DNA from: Companilactobacillus bobalius
GTDB taxonomy: Bacteria; Bacillota; Bacilli; Lactobacillales; Lactobacillaceae
Length of the DNA: 64,000 bases
Assembly (NCBI RefSeq): GCF_009764355.1
Contig: NZ_LNUA01000009.1
Span: forward strand, 1 to 64,000
Direction of reading: 5' to 3'
Shown: positions 35,459-43,461 of the stretch, piece after piece
Layout of the letters: every line of letters starts with the position of its first letter
How positions within the stretch are numbered: the first letter of the stretch is position 1
Made by a program: the position numbers and the translations under genes
The notes under the pieces: generated by a model
Database searches by the model: none
Told to the model about the DNA's origin: nothing
Seen by the model: the letters and a program-made list of their open reading frames with translations, nothing else

Positions 35459-35482
35459 GTCTGGAGTAAGAATTGGAAATTT
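35459..35482 (+). repeat. Collapsed remnant of the structured repeat
   Basis: Flanks match those of copy 3 (8225) on both sides (TTTAGTCTGGAGTAAGAATTGGAAAT then TTAAGcgTATTC), but the internal part of the element is missing. The junction is GGAAAT, which in the intact copy occurs at both ends, so this looks like a deletion between direct repeats. Confidence 0.75.
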
Positions 35483-35520
35483 AAGCGTATTCACATTTTA
35501 AAAAAATTTGAAAGGGATTA

Positions 35521-35577
35521 AAAAGAGTGCTCACATCAAATCTGATATATTTCAGTTTGCTGTGAGCACTCTTTTAT
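35521..35577 (-). terminator. Terminator of the OmpR-type two-component operon
   Basis: AAAAGAGTGCTCACA / TGTGAGCACTCTTTT, fifteen perfect pairs. Confidence 0.85.
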
Positions 35578-35604
35578 TTTAAATCTAGGCAAAATCTTTT
35601 AGAC

Positions 35605-37110
35605 TTAACGATTACTGCCTTCTTTATTTTCATTTGGTTTATGTTCATAACCGTCGTCAAAGAGCGTTACGGTAAAGGTCGTCCCTTCATTTTCCTTACT
35701 CTTAACTTCAATTTCACCACCATGATTTTCAATCAATTGATGAACGATTGATAGTCCTAAACCAGATTCTCCATACTTACGGTTCTTACGTGAAGGATCA
35801 GCTTTGTAGTAACGATCCCAAATGTTCTTAACTTGGTCTTCCGACATCCCTATTCCGGTATCAGAAATGGTAAAGACAGAGGCGTGACGATTTTCTTCAC
35901 GAGTTCCACTGACAAAAATTTTGCCATCATTAGTAAACTGAATTGCATTTTGAATAATATTGAACATAACTTGAACAAAACGATCGTAATCAGCGAAGGT
36001 CTTTAATTCACCATCATACTTCTTCAAAATCAATTCATCGCCAGATCCAGCAGCCTTCTTCTCCAATTGTGAAGTAATATCGGTTAAAGGCTTATTGGCG
36101 TCAAAGACTCGCTTAGCCATTGTTATTTGGTTAGTCCGAATCTTCTCATAATCCAAATTCTCATTAACTAATCTAATCAAACGTTTTGTTTCATTCCTCA
36201 TCAACTGGATACTTTGACCTTTAGACTCTTCAGGGATAGCATCATAAGCCAATCCCTCTAATAGTCCATTAATAGTCGTTAGCGGCGTTCTCATTTCATG
36301 TGATGCATCTGCCATGAATTCCTTCCGTCGTTGTTCCTGACGCTTAATTTCAGTATCTGAGGCTTCTAGAGACTTAACCATTTGATTAAAGTCCTCTGCC
36401 AAATCATCTAGTTCATCGCGACCTTTACTCTCGATATGAACCGAGAAGTCATTATTAGCAACTTTCTTCGTCGCACTACGTAATCGATTAATTCGATTAA
36501 CCTGATATCTCGAAAGTAAGAAACTCAAAATAATTGCCGCTAATAGCGAAATCAAGAGTGCAAAATACAGACGACTATTAATCTCACCAATATTAGTCTG
36601 CAACTCGGAAACATCTGATCCAGCCCAAACGGCCGCAATTAACTTTCCATTTTGGAACCACGGCGTTAGGACATAAACATAACTTCGGTTATCATCCTTT
36701 CGCAATCGCGGATTTCCATCAGTGTCTTGCAACTTCTGCACATTACGGATTGTCTTGCCTTGCTTAAGTTTCTTCCAATAAGAATCTTTCAAATGTAGTT
36801 TTACATTAGTTGGTGGCGTTGGGTACACTTGGTCGTTGTTGTAGTCAAAAATAGCGAATTGCACGTTTCTTTCTGACAAGACTTGTTCAACCGTTCGAAT
36901 ATTGTCACCAGTAATATTATGAATCTGTCCTGTTTTAGGATCAGTCTTCAAAGCAATCTTTTCCAGATTACCAGCATAGCTTTCCAAACTCTTGTAAGTC
37001 CGATTATATTCCCAGCTAGTTGAGGCACTCGTAACTGAATATAAAATGATCCCCAAGGTCGTTAAGATAACAATCAAAAAGCTTAGCATATTTTGGTAAA
37101 TTAATTTCAT
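35605..37110 (-). CDS. Sensor histidine kinase (HAMP, OmpR-partner type)
   Basis: A 501-residue membrane kinase: TM1 about 5-27, an extracytoplasmic sensor domain 28-180, TM2 about 182-200, HAMP 200-255, HisKA with phospho-acceptor His271 (DASHEMRTPLTTI), HATPase with N-box FNIIQNAIQF and G-box GESGLGLSIV. The start overlaps the response-regulator stop (TAATG). Proximity to LTA synthases and a wall-associated 3D protein hints at envelope-stress sensing. It resembles the CroS/LisK/CsrS-like group in layout, but I cannot name an orthologue. Confidence 0.9.
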   Translation of the reverse strand: MKLIYQNMLSFLIVILTTLGIILYSVTSASTSWEYNRTYKSLESYAGNLEKIALKTDPKTGQIHNITGDNIRTVEQVLSERNVQFAIFDYNNDQVYPTPPTNVKLHLKDSYWKKLKQGKTIRNVQKLQDTDGNPRLRKDDNRSYVYVLTPWFQNGKLIAAVWAGSDVSELQTNIGEINSRLYFALLISLLAAIILSFLLSRYQVNRINRLRSATKKVANNDFSVHIESKGRDELDDLAEDFNQMVKSLEASDTEIKRQEQRRKEFMADASHEMRTPLTTINGLLEGLAYDAIPEESKGQSIQLMRNETKRLIRLVNENLDYEKIRTNQITMAKRVFDANKPLTDITSQLEKKAAGSGDELILKKYDGELKTFADYDRFVQVMFNIIQNAIQFTNDGKIFVSGTREENRHASVFTISDTGIGMSEDQVKNIWDRYYKADPSRKNRKYGESGLGLSIVHQLIENHGGEIEVKSKENEGTTFTVTLFDDGYEHKPNENKEGSNR

Positions 37111-37859
37111 TATGCCTCAGCCCTTGCAGTTGTATCGTCAAATTTGTAGCCCACGCCCCAAACAGTTTCAATAACTTGTGGACCTACTTTTTCAATCTTT
37201 TGACGCAATTTCTTGATATGGGCATCGACTGTTCTTTCTTCTCCAAAATAGTCGTAATCCCAAACTAATTCTAGTAATTGTTCACGTGAAAAGACTTGCT
37301 TAGGCTTGCTAGCTAGAGTCTTCAATAAATCAAATTCCTTTGGTGTCAAATCAGGAATTTCTTTATCATTTAAATAAGCTTCACGCGTGCTTGAGTTGAG
37401 CTTAAAGAAACCAGTATTGATGTCGAACCCATCATCTGCTTCTTCCACCGTTGCATTAACGCTCTTGCTCTCAGCTAATTTTTCAGCCATATTTTCATCA
37501 CGTCTGTGAATAGCCTTCATACGAGCAATTAAAGTGATAGGACTGAATGGTTTTGTGACATAATCGTCAGCACCAAATTCTAGACCTAATACTTGATCAC
37601 TTTCGGTATCACGGGCAGTTAACATAATAATTGGTACAGTTTTAGATACTTTACGGATCTCTTTAGCAACTTCCATTCCGTCTTTTCCTGGAAGGTTCAA
37701 ATCTAGGGTGATCATATCCCAATCGTTAGGACTAGCATTGAACATATCGACGGCTTCGTTACCATCATATGCAAAACTGGCATCCCACTTTTCCTTTTGG
37801 AAGAACATTCCCATCATTTCGGAGACGGACTTGTTATCTTCAATCATTAAAATTTTCAT
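37110..37859 (-). CDS. OmpR/PhoB-family response regulator
   Basis: A 249-residue regulator with phospho-acceptor Asp53 (TLDLNLPGKDG), the conserved Thr in MLTARDTES and Lys in VTKPFSP, then a winged-helix output domain (about 155-245) with LTPKEFDLLKTL and RTVDAHIKKLRQKI. The longest frame starts at a GTG overlapping GGAGTG; the ATG at 37859 (MKILMIED) fits the ribosome site better. It is the first gene of the operon with the kinase. The linker between domains is unusually long and acidic (ESKSVNATVEEADDG). Confidence 0.9.
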   Translation of the reverse strand: MKILMIEDNKSVSEMMGMFFQKEKWDASFAYDGNEAVDMFNASPNDWDMITLDLNLPGKDGMEVAKEIRKVSKTVPIIMLTARDTESDQVLGLEFGADDYVTKPFSPITLIARMKAIHRRDENMAEKLAESKSVNATVEEADDGFDINTGFFKLNSSTREAYLNDKEIPDLTPKEFDLLKTLASKPKQVFSREQLLELVWDYDYFGEERTVDAHIKKLRQKIEKVGPQVIETVWGVGYKFDDTTARAEA

Positions 37860-37935
37860 TAATATCACTCCATCTTTTCTTTAAAACTTGGTAATATGTT
37901 ATAAGTATACAAAATTTATTTAGGTTGGTGATCTT

Positions 37936-38712
37936 TTGCAAACAAATTATAAGGGAACTGTTTTCTTCGACCTCGACGGTACACTTCTAAACGCCCATTC
38001 AGAAATTGATGCAGACGTTGCACAAGCTACACGTGAACTCAAAGAAAATGGCTATTTACCAGTCGTTAACACTGGACGTGCTCCAATTGAAATTGACCCA
38101 GTGCTTAACTCAACTGATATTGATACATATATTACCTTGGATGGAGCTTATGTCCAATCTCAAGGCAAAGTAGTTTACGAAAACAATATTAAACCAGACT
38201 TAATCGAAAAGCTTCTTAAACAAGCTAAAAAATTCGGTGACACTGTTAGTGTTCATTCAGCTGATCAATCATATCTTAACGAAGTTAACCCTTTTGTTGA
38301 AGATTTTTACAAAAGTGTTCATTTAGAACTACCTGAAATTGATCCTGATTTCTACAAATCTAACAAAGTTCCTATGATTGTTATCGTTACTGAAGGTGAT
38401 GGCTCCAATTATCAAGAAGTCTTCGATGATCTTACTTTTTATAAGACAGGTCCTAGATCAGTTGATACTGTCAATAAGGGTGTTTCTAAGATGAGTGGTA
38501 TCAAACATCTATTAAAGGAACTAGACCTTGAAGACAAACCAACTTATGCCTTTGGCGATGGTAATAATGACTTGCCAATGCTTGAATTTGCTGATTACAG
38601 TGTTGCCATGGGTAACGGTTTAGACTCGGTCAAAGCCATTGCTTCTTATGTTACCACTGAAAACGTTAACGGTGGTATCGTTAATGGTCTAAAACACTAC
38701 AATTTAATCTAA
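37936..38712 (+). CDS. Cof-type HAD-IIB phosphatase (third in window)
   Basis: A 258-residue HAD-IIB enzyme with Asp12 and Asp14 in FFDLDGTLLN, motif II NTGRAP and motif IV FGDGNNDLPML. It starts at TTG with AGGTTGGTGATC upstream. It is divergent from the two-component operon and stands alone before a strong terminator. Cap-domain sequence differs clearly from those at 3217 and 4883, so a different phosphorylated substrate is likely. Confidence 0.88.
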   Translation: MQTNYKGTVFFDLDGTLLNAHSEIDADVAQATRELKENGYLPVVNTGRAPIEIDPVLNSTDIDTYITLDGAYVQSQGKVVYENNIKPDLIEKLLKQAKKFGDTVSVHSADQSYLNEVNPFVEDFYKSVHLELPEIDPDFYKSNKVPMIVIVTEGDGSNYQEVFDDLTFYKTGPRSVDTVNKGVSKMSGIKHLLKELDLEDKPTYAFGDGNNDLPMLEFADYSVAMGNGLDSVKAIASYVTTENVNGGIVNGLKHYNLI

Positions 38713-38743
38713 TACTCAATAACTTTTTGCGCTTAAATTAAAC

Positions 38744-38780
38744 AAAAGCAGGTAATCAAAACACGATTACCTGCTTTTTT
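38744..38780. terminator. Bidirectional terminator
   Basis: AAAAGCAGGTAATC / GATTACCTGCTTTT, between converging genes. Confidence 0.9.
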
Positions 38781-38781
38781 A

Positions 38782-39780
38782 CTATTTAGCTAAAACAACG
38801 ACTTTTCCCATCATGTGTCCTTCTTCAACTAATTCTGTGGCTGCTTTAATATTTTCAACGTTAAATCCATGGAAAACTTTAGTAACCGTTGACTTAATCA
38901 TGCCACTGTCTAAACCATCAGCGAGTTTCTCTAAATAAGCCCCTTGATCAGACATTGAGTCTAACTTGAACTTAGCCTTGGTGAACATCCATTCCCAAGC
39001 AAAGCTAACTGATTTTTGTTTTAAATCACCTATTTGTGATTCACGTAAATTAGTAATAGTTGCAAAAGTACCAAATGGTTTGATCAATTCAACAATTTCT
39101 TGCCAGTGTGGATCGTTGTTACTTAATCCAACAATATAATCAATATTTTCAATTCCCAAATCGTGCACTTGCTTAATTAGATCTTGATGATGGTTAACCA
39201 CTAAATCGGCACCCAAGTCCTTGACCCACTTTACCTTTTCCGGAGTTGAAGCTGTAGCAATAACTTTTAGACCAGCCAAATGAGCCAATTGAGTAGCAAT
39301 AGAACCGACACCACCGGCTCCATTGATGATTAAAATTGTTTTTTCACGATTATCGATAACTGGGTTGATATTTAGTTTTTCAAATAACAATTCACTAGCT
39401 GTCAAAGCTACCAATGGCATAGCGACACTTTTTTCAATCGAAGTTTGTGCAGGTGCATGAGCCACGATTCTTTCATCAATCAATTCATATTCTTGATATG
39501 AGCCATCACGAGTGTAATCACCGGCAAAAAATACTTTGTCACCTACTTGAAAATTCTTAACGGCTTCGCCAATTTTTTCAACGACACCGTAACCGTCATA
39601 ACCTAAAATCTTAGGCTCTTTTAATTCAGTATTGATACCTTTACGTGTAGCAATATCAACTGGGTTAACTGAGATACCTTCGATTTTAACTAACAAATCT
39701 TTACCTGTAGGCAATTCTTCTGCTTTATCGAATTCTACAAAACTATCTTGTCTATTATTAGTTACTCCAAATGCTTTCAT
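38782..39780 (-). CDS. NADPH-dependent quinone oxidoreductase-like, MDR family
   Basis: A 332-residue medium-chain dehydrogenase/reductase. It has a GroES-like N-terminal domain (SVNPVDIATRKG, LGYDGYGVVEKIG) and a Rossmann fold with INGAGGVGSIATQLA (about 154-168). The cysteine cluster and active-site residues of zinc alcohol dehydrogenases are missing, which places it with zinc-independent quinone oxidoreductases (QorA/ZADH group). It probably reduces quinones or reactive carbonyls with NADPH. Monocistronic. Confidence 0.87.
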   Translation of the reverse strand: MKAFGVTNNRQDSFVEFDKAEELPTGKDLLVKIEGISVNPVDIATRKGINTELKEPKILGYDGYGVVEKIGEAVKNFQVGDKVFFAGDYTRDGSYQEYELIDERIVAHAPAQTSIEKSVAMPLVALTASELLFEKLNINPVIDNREKTILIINGAGGVGSIATQLAHLAGLKVIATASTPEKVKWVKDLGADLVVNHHQDLIKQVHDLGIENIDYIVGLSNNDPHWQEIVELIKPFGTFATITNLRESQIGDLKQKSVSFAWEWMFTKAKFKLDSMSDQGAYLEKLADGLDSGMIKSTVTKVFHGFNVENIKAATELVEEGHMMGKVVVLAK

Positions 39781-39864
39781 TTATCTAACCTTCTTTTTAA
39801 TAATTATATTTTACAATAAGAAGATAGTTAATTAAATTTTTGACCCCCTCATGATAATAGAAAA

Positions 39865-39906
39865 CAAACAGCCAGCAACTCAATTTGTGAGTTACTGGCT
39901 GTTTTT
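39865..39906 (-). terminator. Terminator of the 3D-domain gene
   Basis: AAACAGCCAG(C)AACTC / GAGTTACTGGCTGTTT stem with T run on the minus strand. Confidence 0.8.
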
Positions 39907-39920
39907 CAGAACTAATTCAA

Positions 39921-40610
39921 TTAACCAATGATTTCAACAGTAGCACTAGTAATTCCATATGAAGGAATCATACTATTTGGCATTGCCATATCAATTTGAT
40001 AAGGATTGTCATAGGCAAATGTTCCTGTATCGTTAACTGTTCGATAGAAGACATCCCCTTGAGCTGTAGTAATCTTCAAGCTTGATCCACGTGGAATAAC
40101 ACTTAAATTAGTAGCAACCCCTGAATAGCCCATATCTGATCCTAAAACTGCAGGATCATAAAAACTAATTTTAAAAGTACCAACACTCTTACCAGCTGTT
40201 TGCATTTCTACAGGTGGTTCTGAAGCAGCTTGTGTAATTGCTTGTTGTGACTCTTCAACTTGTTCTGGCTGTGATTCTTGAACTGGCGCGTGATCAACAT
40301 CTTGTTGTTTTTGTTCTGTTTGAACTTGTGATGCAATCTCGTCCATGTTCACATTTGGATCTTTTTCACTATTTTCGATTCCAGGCATAAATTCCTTATT
40401 ACCTGATAACACAATTTTTTTATTTAGTTTATCGGCATTTTCATCGACTCTTTGGTTTGTTTCCAAATTAGTCAGTGTTTTTCTAAAATCCGTTGCATTA
40501 CTTGTTTGGTCTGCTGATGAATCTGCGGCATAAGCAACTGTATATCCCATATCCCCAGTAACGATCAAACTAATGATAAGTAGTGCTTCTAATTTAATTT
40601 GCTTTAACAA
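39921..40610 (-). CDS. Secreted 3D-domain cell-wall protein
   Basis: A 229-residue exported protein. Signal peptide about 1-29 (AYA cleavage), a disordered Gln/Glu/Pro-rich linker (about 70-145), and a C-terminal 3D-type domain (about 146-229): YSGVATNLSVIPRGSSLKI, then VNDTGTFAYDNPYQIDMAMPNS. Two of the three eponymous aspartates are clear (NDTG, QIDM), and the first is replaced by Asn in ATNLSVIP. 3D domains occur in YocH, MltA-like and resuscitation-promoting proteins acting on peptidoglycan. There is no LysM domain. A WalR-type box lies 103 bases upstream, consistent with cell-wall homeostasis control. Confidence 0.8.
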   Translation of the reverse strand: MLKQIKLEALLIISLIVTGDMGYTVAYAADSSADQTSNATDFRKTLTNLETNQRVDENADKLNKKIVLSGNKEFMPGIENSEKDPNVNMDEIASQVQTEQKQQDVDHAPVQESQPEQVEESQQAITQAASEPPVEMQTAGKSVGTFKISFYDPAVLGSDMGYSGVATNLSVIPRGSSLKITTAQGDVFYRTVNDTGTFAYDNPYQIDMAMPNSMIPSYGITSATVEIIG

Positions 40611-40926
40611 CTAATCTCTCCCCGGTTTTTCATTTACCAGAGGAAACTATACAAGATAAATATTTCAATCATATTACGAACAGAATAAAAAAATTCAGTT
40701 TGAAGTTGTTTTTGTAACACTCCTGTAATTAAGGTCATATTATTGCAATTAAAATGTTACATTCTGCATACTTATACAACTGTCGATAAATCGTGAACAC
40801 ACATGTAATTCTTTTGCAATCGTTTTCTTACAGAATAAATTTATTTTTGTTTGCGAGAACAAATATTTGTTGATTATTCTTTTTTATGATAATTTAAAAA
40901 CATCAAAGGTTACGGAGGAATTTCAT
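40611..40926. other. Divergent intergenic region (3D protein / FMN reductase)
   Basis: No gene. It holds the WalR box at 40713 and a near-match TGTAAT-TCTTT-TGCAAT at 40804-40820, plus promoters for both directions that I cannot place confidently. Confidence 0.5.
40713..40729 (+). promoter_or_regulatory. WalR (YycF)-type binding site
   Basis: TGTAAC-ACTCC-TGTAAT matches the WalR consensus TGTWAH-N5-TGTWAH at every position. It lies upstream of the minus-strand 3D-domain gene. In B. subtilis the related 3D protein YocH is a WalR target. Confidence 0.6.
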
Positions 40927-41475
40927 ATGTCAGAAAAAATCGCTGTTTTAGTGGGAAGTTTACGTAAAGGATCATATTCAAAGCAAATCGCTAAGAATCT
41001 TGCTAAGCTTTTCCCTAGCCAATACGAACCAGAATTTATCGAAATTGGTAATTTACCACTATATAATGAGGATATTGATACACCTGAATCAGTTCCAGCA
41101 GAATATACAGAATTCAGAAATAAAATTAAAAATGTTAAAGGTGTTTTATTTGTAACACCAGAATACAATCGTTCTGTTCCAGCTGCATTGAAGAATGCTC
41201 TTGATGTTGGTTCAAGACCTTATGGACAAAGTGCTTGGGACATGAAGCCAGCTGCTATTGTCAGCGTCTCACCCGGTGCTATCAGTGGGTTTGGTGCCAA
41301 CCACCATCTACGTCAATCACTAGTATTCTTGAACATGCCAGTTCTTCAACAACCGGAAGCATACATTGGCAATGTGACAAATATTCTTGATGAAAACGGC
41401 AATGTTGCTGAGGGAACTGTCGGATTCTTACAAAGTATTGTTGATGCTTATGTTGACCTATTAAACAGATATTAA
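40927..41475 (+). CDS. NADPH-dependent FMN reductase (flavodoxin-like)
   Basis: A 182-residue flavoprotein of the NADPH:FMN/azoreductase-chromate reductase type. The phosphate-binding loop is GSLRKGSYSKQIAKNLA, and TPEYNRSVPAALKNALDVGSR is the family signature around the flavin ring. It starts at ATG 40927 behind ACGGAGGAATT; the longer frame to 40867 lacks a ribosome site. Likely roles are reduction of FMN, quinones or xenobiotics. Monocistronic with a strong terminator. Confidence 0.9.
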   Translation: MSEKIAVLVGSLRKGSYSKQIAKNLAKLFPSQYEPEFIEIGNLPLYNEDIDTPESVPAEYTEFRNKIKNVKGVLFVTPEYNRSVPAALKNALDVGSRPYGQSAWDMKPAAIVSVSPGAISGFGANHHLRQSLVFLNMPVLQQPEAYIGNVTNILDENGNVAEGTVGFLQSIVDAYVDLLNRY

Positions 41476-41542
41476 TATAATGTTATAATATTACTTTCGG
41501 TACGTAATCAGTCTATTGCAAACAGTTTATCACGTATCAAAA

Positions 41543-41598
41543 AAGAATAAGGGTGTAGAAGTTAATTTTGATTTCTACGCCCTTATTCTTTTTTTGTG
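41543..41598 (+). terminator. Terminator of the FMN reductase gene
   Basis: AATAAGGGTGTAGAA / TTTCTACGCCCTTATT (one G-T class pair) with a run of T. Confidence 0.9.
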
Positions 41599-41605
41599 TA
41601 AAATG

Positions 41606-41684
41606 CCGTCGTCCGCAAAAAATCTGTGGGCCACTGGAACGTGGTGGACACGACTGAGGGTCCACAGATTTTTTACTACCGACT
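41606..41684 (-). repeat. Structured repeat, copy 5 (internally deleted)
   Basis: Minus-strand copy of the 35091 subtype keeping only the outer and second helices (CCGCAAAAAATCTGTGGGCC...TCCACAGATTTTTTACTACC). The two arms are missing. The deletion lies between ACT trinucleotides (CACGACT then CACTGAGGG in the intact copy). What is left is one long hairpin. Confidence 0.75.
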
Positions 41685-41772
41685 AGTTCCCTAGTTCTAA
41701 TATTATCAAGTAAAATTGCAATGTTTCGAGATTTTTAGATCTACATAATTTAAATAAAAATTTCAAATCAAA

Positions 41773-41842
41773 AGAACAGCCCTATTAAATATTCAAGATA
41801 TATGTTCTATATACTTGAGTATTTCCTAATAGAGGCTGTTCT
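41773..41842 (+). repeat. Terminator-like hairpin repeat, copy C
   Basis: AACAGCC and ATTAAATATTCAAG-like left arm with a longer, altered apex (ATATATGTTCTATAT) before ACTTGAGTATTTCCTAAT and GAGGCTGTT. It occupies the same relative position before a structured repeat as at 8093 and 35322. Confidence 0.75.
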
Positions 41843-41892
41843 TATTTATTATTCAAATTTTACAATGACACTACCTAGCAAAGCAGAATTTA

Positions 41893-42058
41893 GTCCGGAG
41901 CAACAAGAAAATTGGCTCAGCCATGAGATTCCCTTAGCAATTTATTGCTTAGGGAAAGGTCGAGCTTAGAGATCCATTATTTTGCACGAAGTGTGAAATA
42001 ATTAGCTCTAAGTCGGCCCATGGCGTTCCAGCCAAATTTTCTTGTTGCGGAGGACGGG
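41893..42058 (+). repeat. Structured repeat, copy 6
   Basis: Complete element. The outer helix pairs GCAACAAGAAAATTTGG-type sequence with its complement; the second helix is CCATG (41921) / CATGG (42019); arm one is CCCTTAGCAA / TTGCTTAGGG; the arm-two base is CTTAGAG (41965) / CTCTAAG (42006). It ends two bases before the stop codon of the minus-strand gene at 42061. Confidence 0.85.
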
Positions 42059-42060
42059 TC

Positions 42061-42387
42061 TTACCACACAGCACCATTAATAGTTCCAATACCTTTTTGA
42101 GACATTGGCTCACGTGATAGAGCCCTTAATTTGTTGATAATATCATTCTGTTCTGTACTAAATTGATATTTCTTTTGTAAAGCCAATTCTTGAAAAGTAC
42201 CATTCATTTCTCTAATAGCATCAGAAATTTCATTATACTTTTGTGTTGTCTTTTCCGACTTATTAATACTGTTATAAGCCGTTTGAATAAGAGTTTTTAC
42301 CTCATTATTGGTTTCAACTGTTTTATTCAAATCCCCTAAAAATCGGTTTACTTGTTCAATTAAAGCTAACTTCTTATCTTGATTCAT
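42061..42387 (-). CDS. Small helical protein of unknown function
   Basis: A 108-residue, soluble, largely alpha-helical protein without signal or membrane segment. The region QKKYQFSTEQNDIINKLRAL (about 73-92) faintly recalls the C-terminal half of four-helix bacteriocin immunity proteins, but the resemblance is too weak to name it. CGGGGT ribosome site. It lies 17 bases after the polyprenyl synthase gene in the same direction, so the two probably share a transcript. The 3' end abuts a structured repeat. Confidence 0.65.
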   Translation of the reverse strand: MNQDKKLALIEQVNRFLGDLNKTVETNNEVKTLIQTAYNSINKSEKTTQKYNEISDAIREMNGTFQELALQKKYQFSTEQNDIINKLRALSREPMSQKGIGTINGAVW

Positions 42388-42404
42388 TATATTTTACCCC
42401 GATA

Positions 42405-43376
42405 CTATTTGATTCGATTAACTAATCTTTTAACTACTTCCATCAAAACATGACGACTAGTGTTTTTAGGTAATTTTTCGATTTCTTCCAATGCGTGCTG
42501 TGTAAATTGTTGAGCAATTTCTTTAGCACGATTCAAATAACCATCATCAATTACTATGTTAGTAGCCTTCTCGTCATCGGAATCAGTTAACTCTTCTTTT
42601 GATAGGATTGCAATCAAATCTTTGTTACCGGACTCTAATCCTAAAATATATGGCAATGAATAGACACCATTACGTAAGTCCTCGTGAACTGGCTTCCCAG
42701 TCTCTGCAGAGCTACTGAAATCAAGGATATCGTCAATTATTTGAAAGGCCATTCCGATATCATGACCGATTTCTTTACAACGTTCAACTAATTCCTGACT
42801 TCCACCACTAACAATAGCCCCCATAGTAGCGCTTAAACTGAATAACTCCGCGGTTTTACCGGAAATTTCTTTTAAGTACATATCGGTAGTTGCCTTGACA
42901 TTGAAATTAATACACATTTGATCTAATTCACCAATCAAAATGCGTTTCATACTCAATGCATTGCGCAGTATATCAGTATTTTTAACTAAGTTCTGAGATA
43001 CTAATTCGAAGTATATCGTAAATAAATAGTCGCCAGCATAAATAGCATTTCTACGACCATATTTAGTGTGGATCGTGGGCTGTGATCTGCGCATTGGCGA
43101 ATCGTCAATTACATCATCATGAATCAAAGTAGCAACATGTAAAATTTCTAACGATGCCGCTAATGGAATCAAATCCTTTGTTGATTTTTTCTCATTACCA
43201 AACTCGCTGAATAATAAGAAAAAGGCCGGACGCAACATTTTGCCACCTGAAGTTAAATCTATAATCATTGAACTGATATCGAGATTATTTATCTTCACCA
43301 TTTGATGAATGTAATCTGTCGTTAAGTCCAATTTCTCCCCTAGTTGAGGATAGCTTTTCCAAATTGAGTTCGCCAT
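42405..43376 (-). CDS. Trans-polyprenyl diphosphate synthase (menaquinone side chain)
   Basis: A 323-residue long-chain prenyl diphosphate synthase with first aspartate-rich motif LIHDDVIDDSPMRR and second GMAFQIIDDILDF, plus GGKMLRP near residue 46. It elongates farnesyl/geranylgeranyl diphosphate to the quinone tail, as in HepT/IspB/DmkB. The longest frame reaches 43505, but MANSIWKSYP at 43376 is the natural start, with CAGGGG 13 bases upstream. It is divergent from the MenA-like gene, 85 bases away. A partner small subunit (HepS) is not seen here. Confidence 0.88.
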   Translation of the reverse strand: MANSIWKSYPQLGEKLDLTTDYIHQMVKINNLDISSMIIDLTSGGKMLRPAFFLLFSEFGNEKKSTKDLIPLAASLEILHVATLIHDDVIDDSPMRRSQPTIHTKYGRRNAIYAGDYLFTIYFELVSQNLVKNTDILRNALSMKRILIGELDQMCINFNVKATTDMYLKEISGKTAELFSLSATMGAIVSGGSQELVERCKEIGHDIGMAFQIIDDILDFSSSAETGKPVHEDLRNGVYSLPYILGLESGNKDLIAILSKEELTDSDDEKATNIVIDDGYLNRAKEIAQQFTQHALEEIEKLPKNTSRHVLMEVVKRLVNRIK

Positions 43377-43461
43377 AAAATATTTATTACCCCTGTATCG
43401 CTTTGTTGTATTCCAAAATAATTCTATAATAGAACCTATCAAATCCAAAGGAATGATTTCT

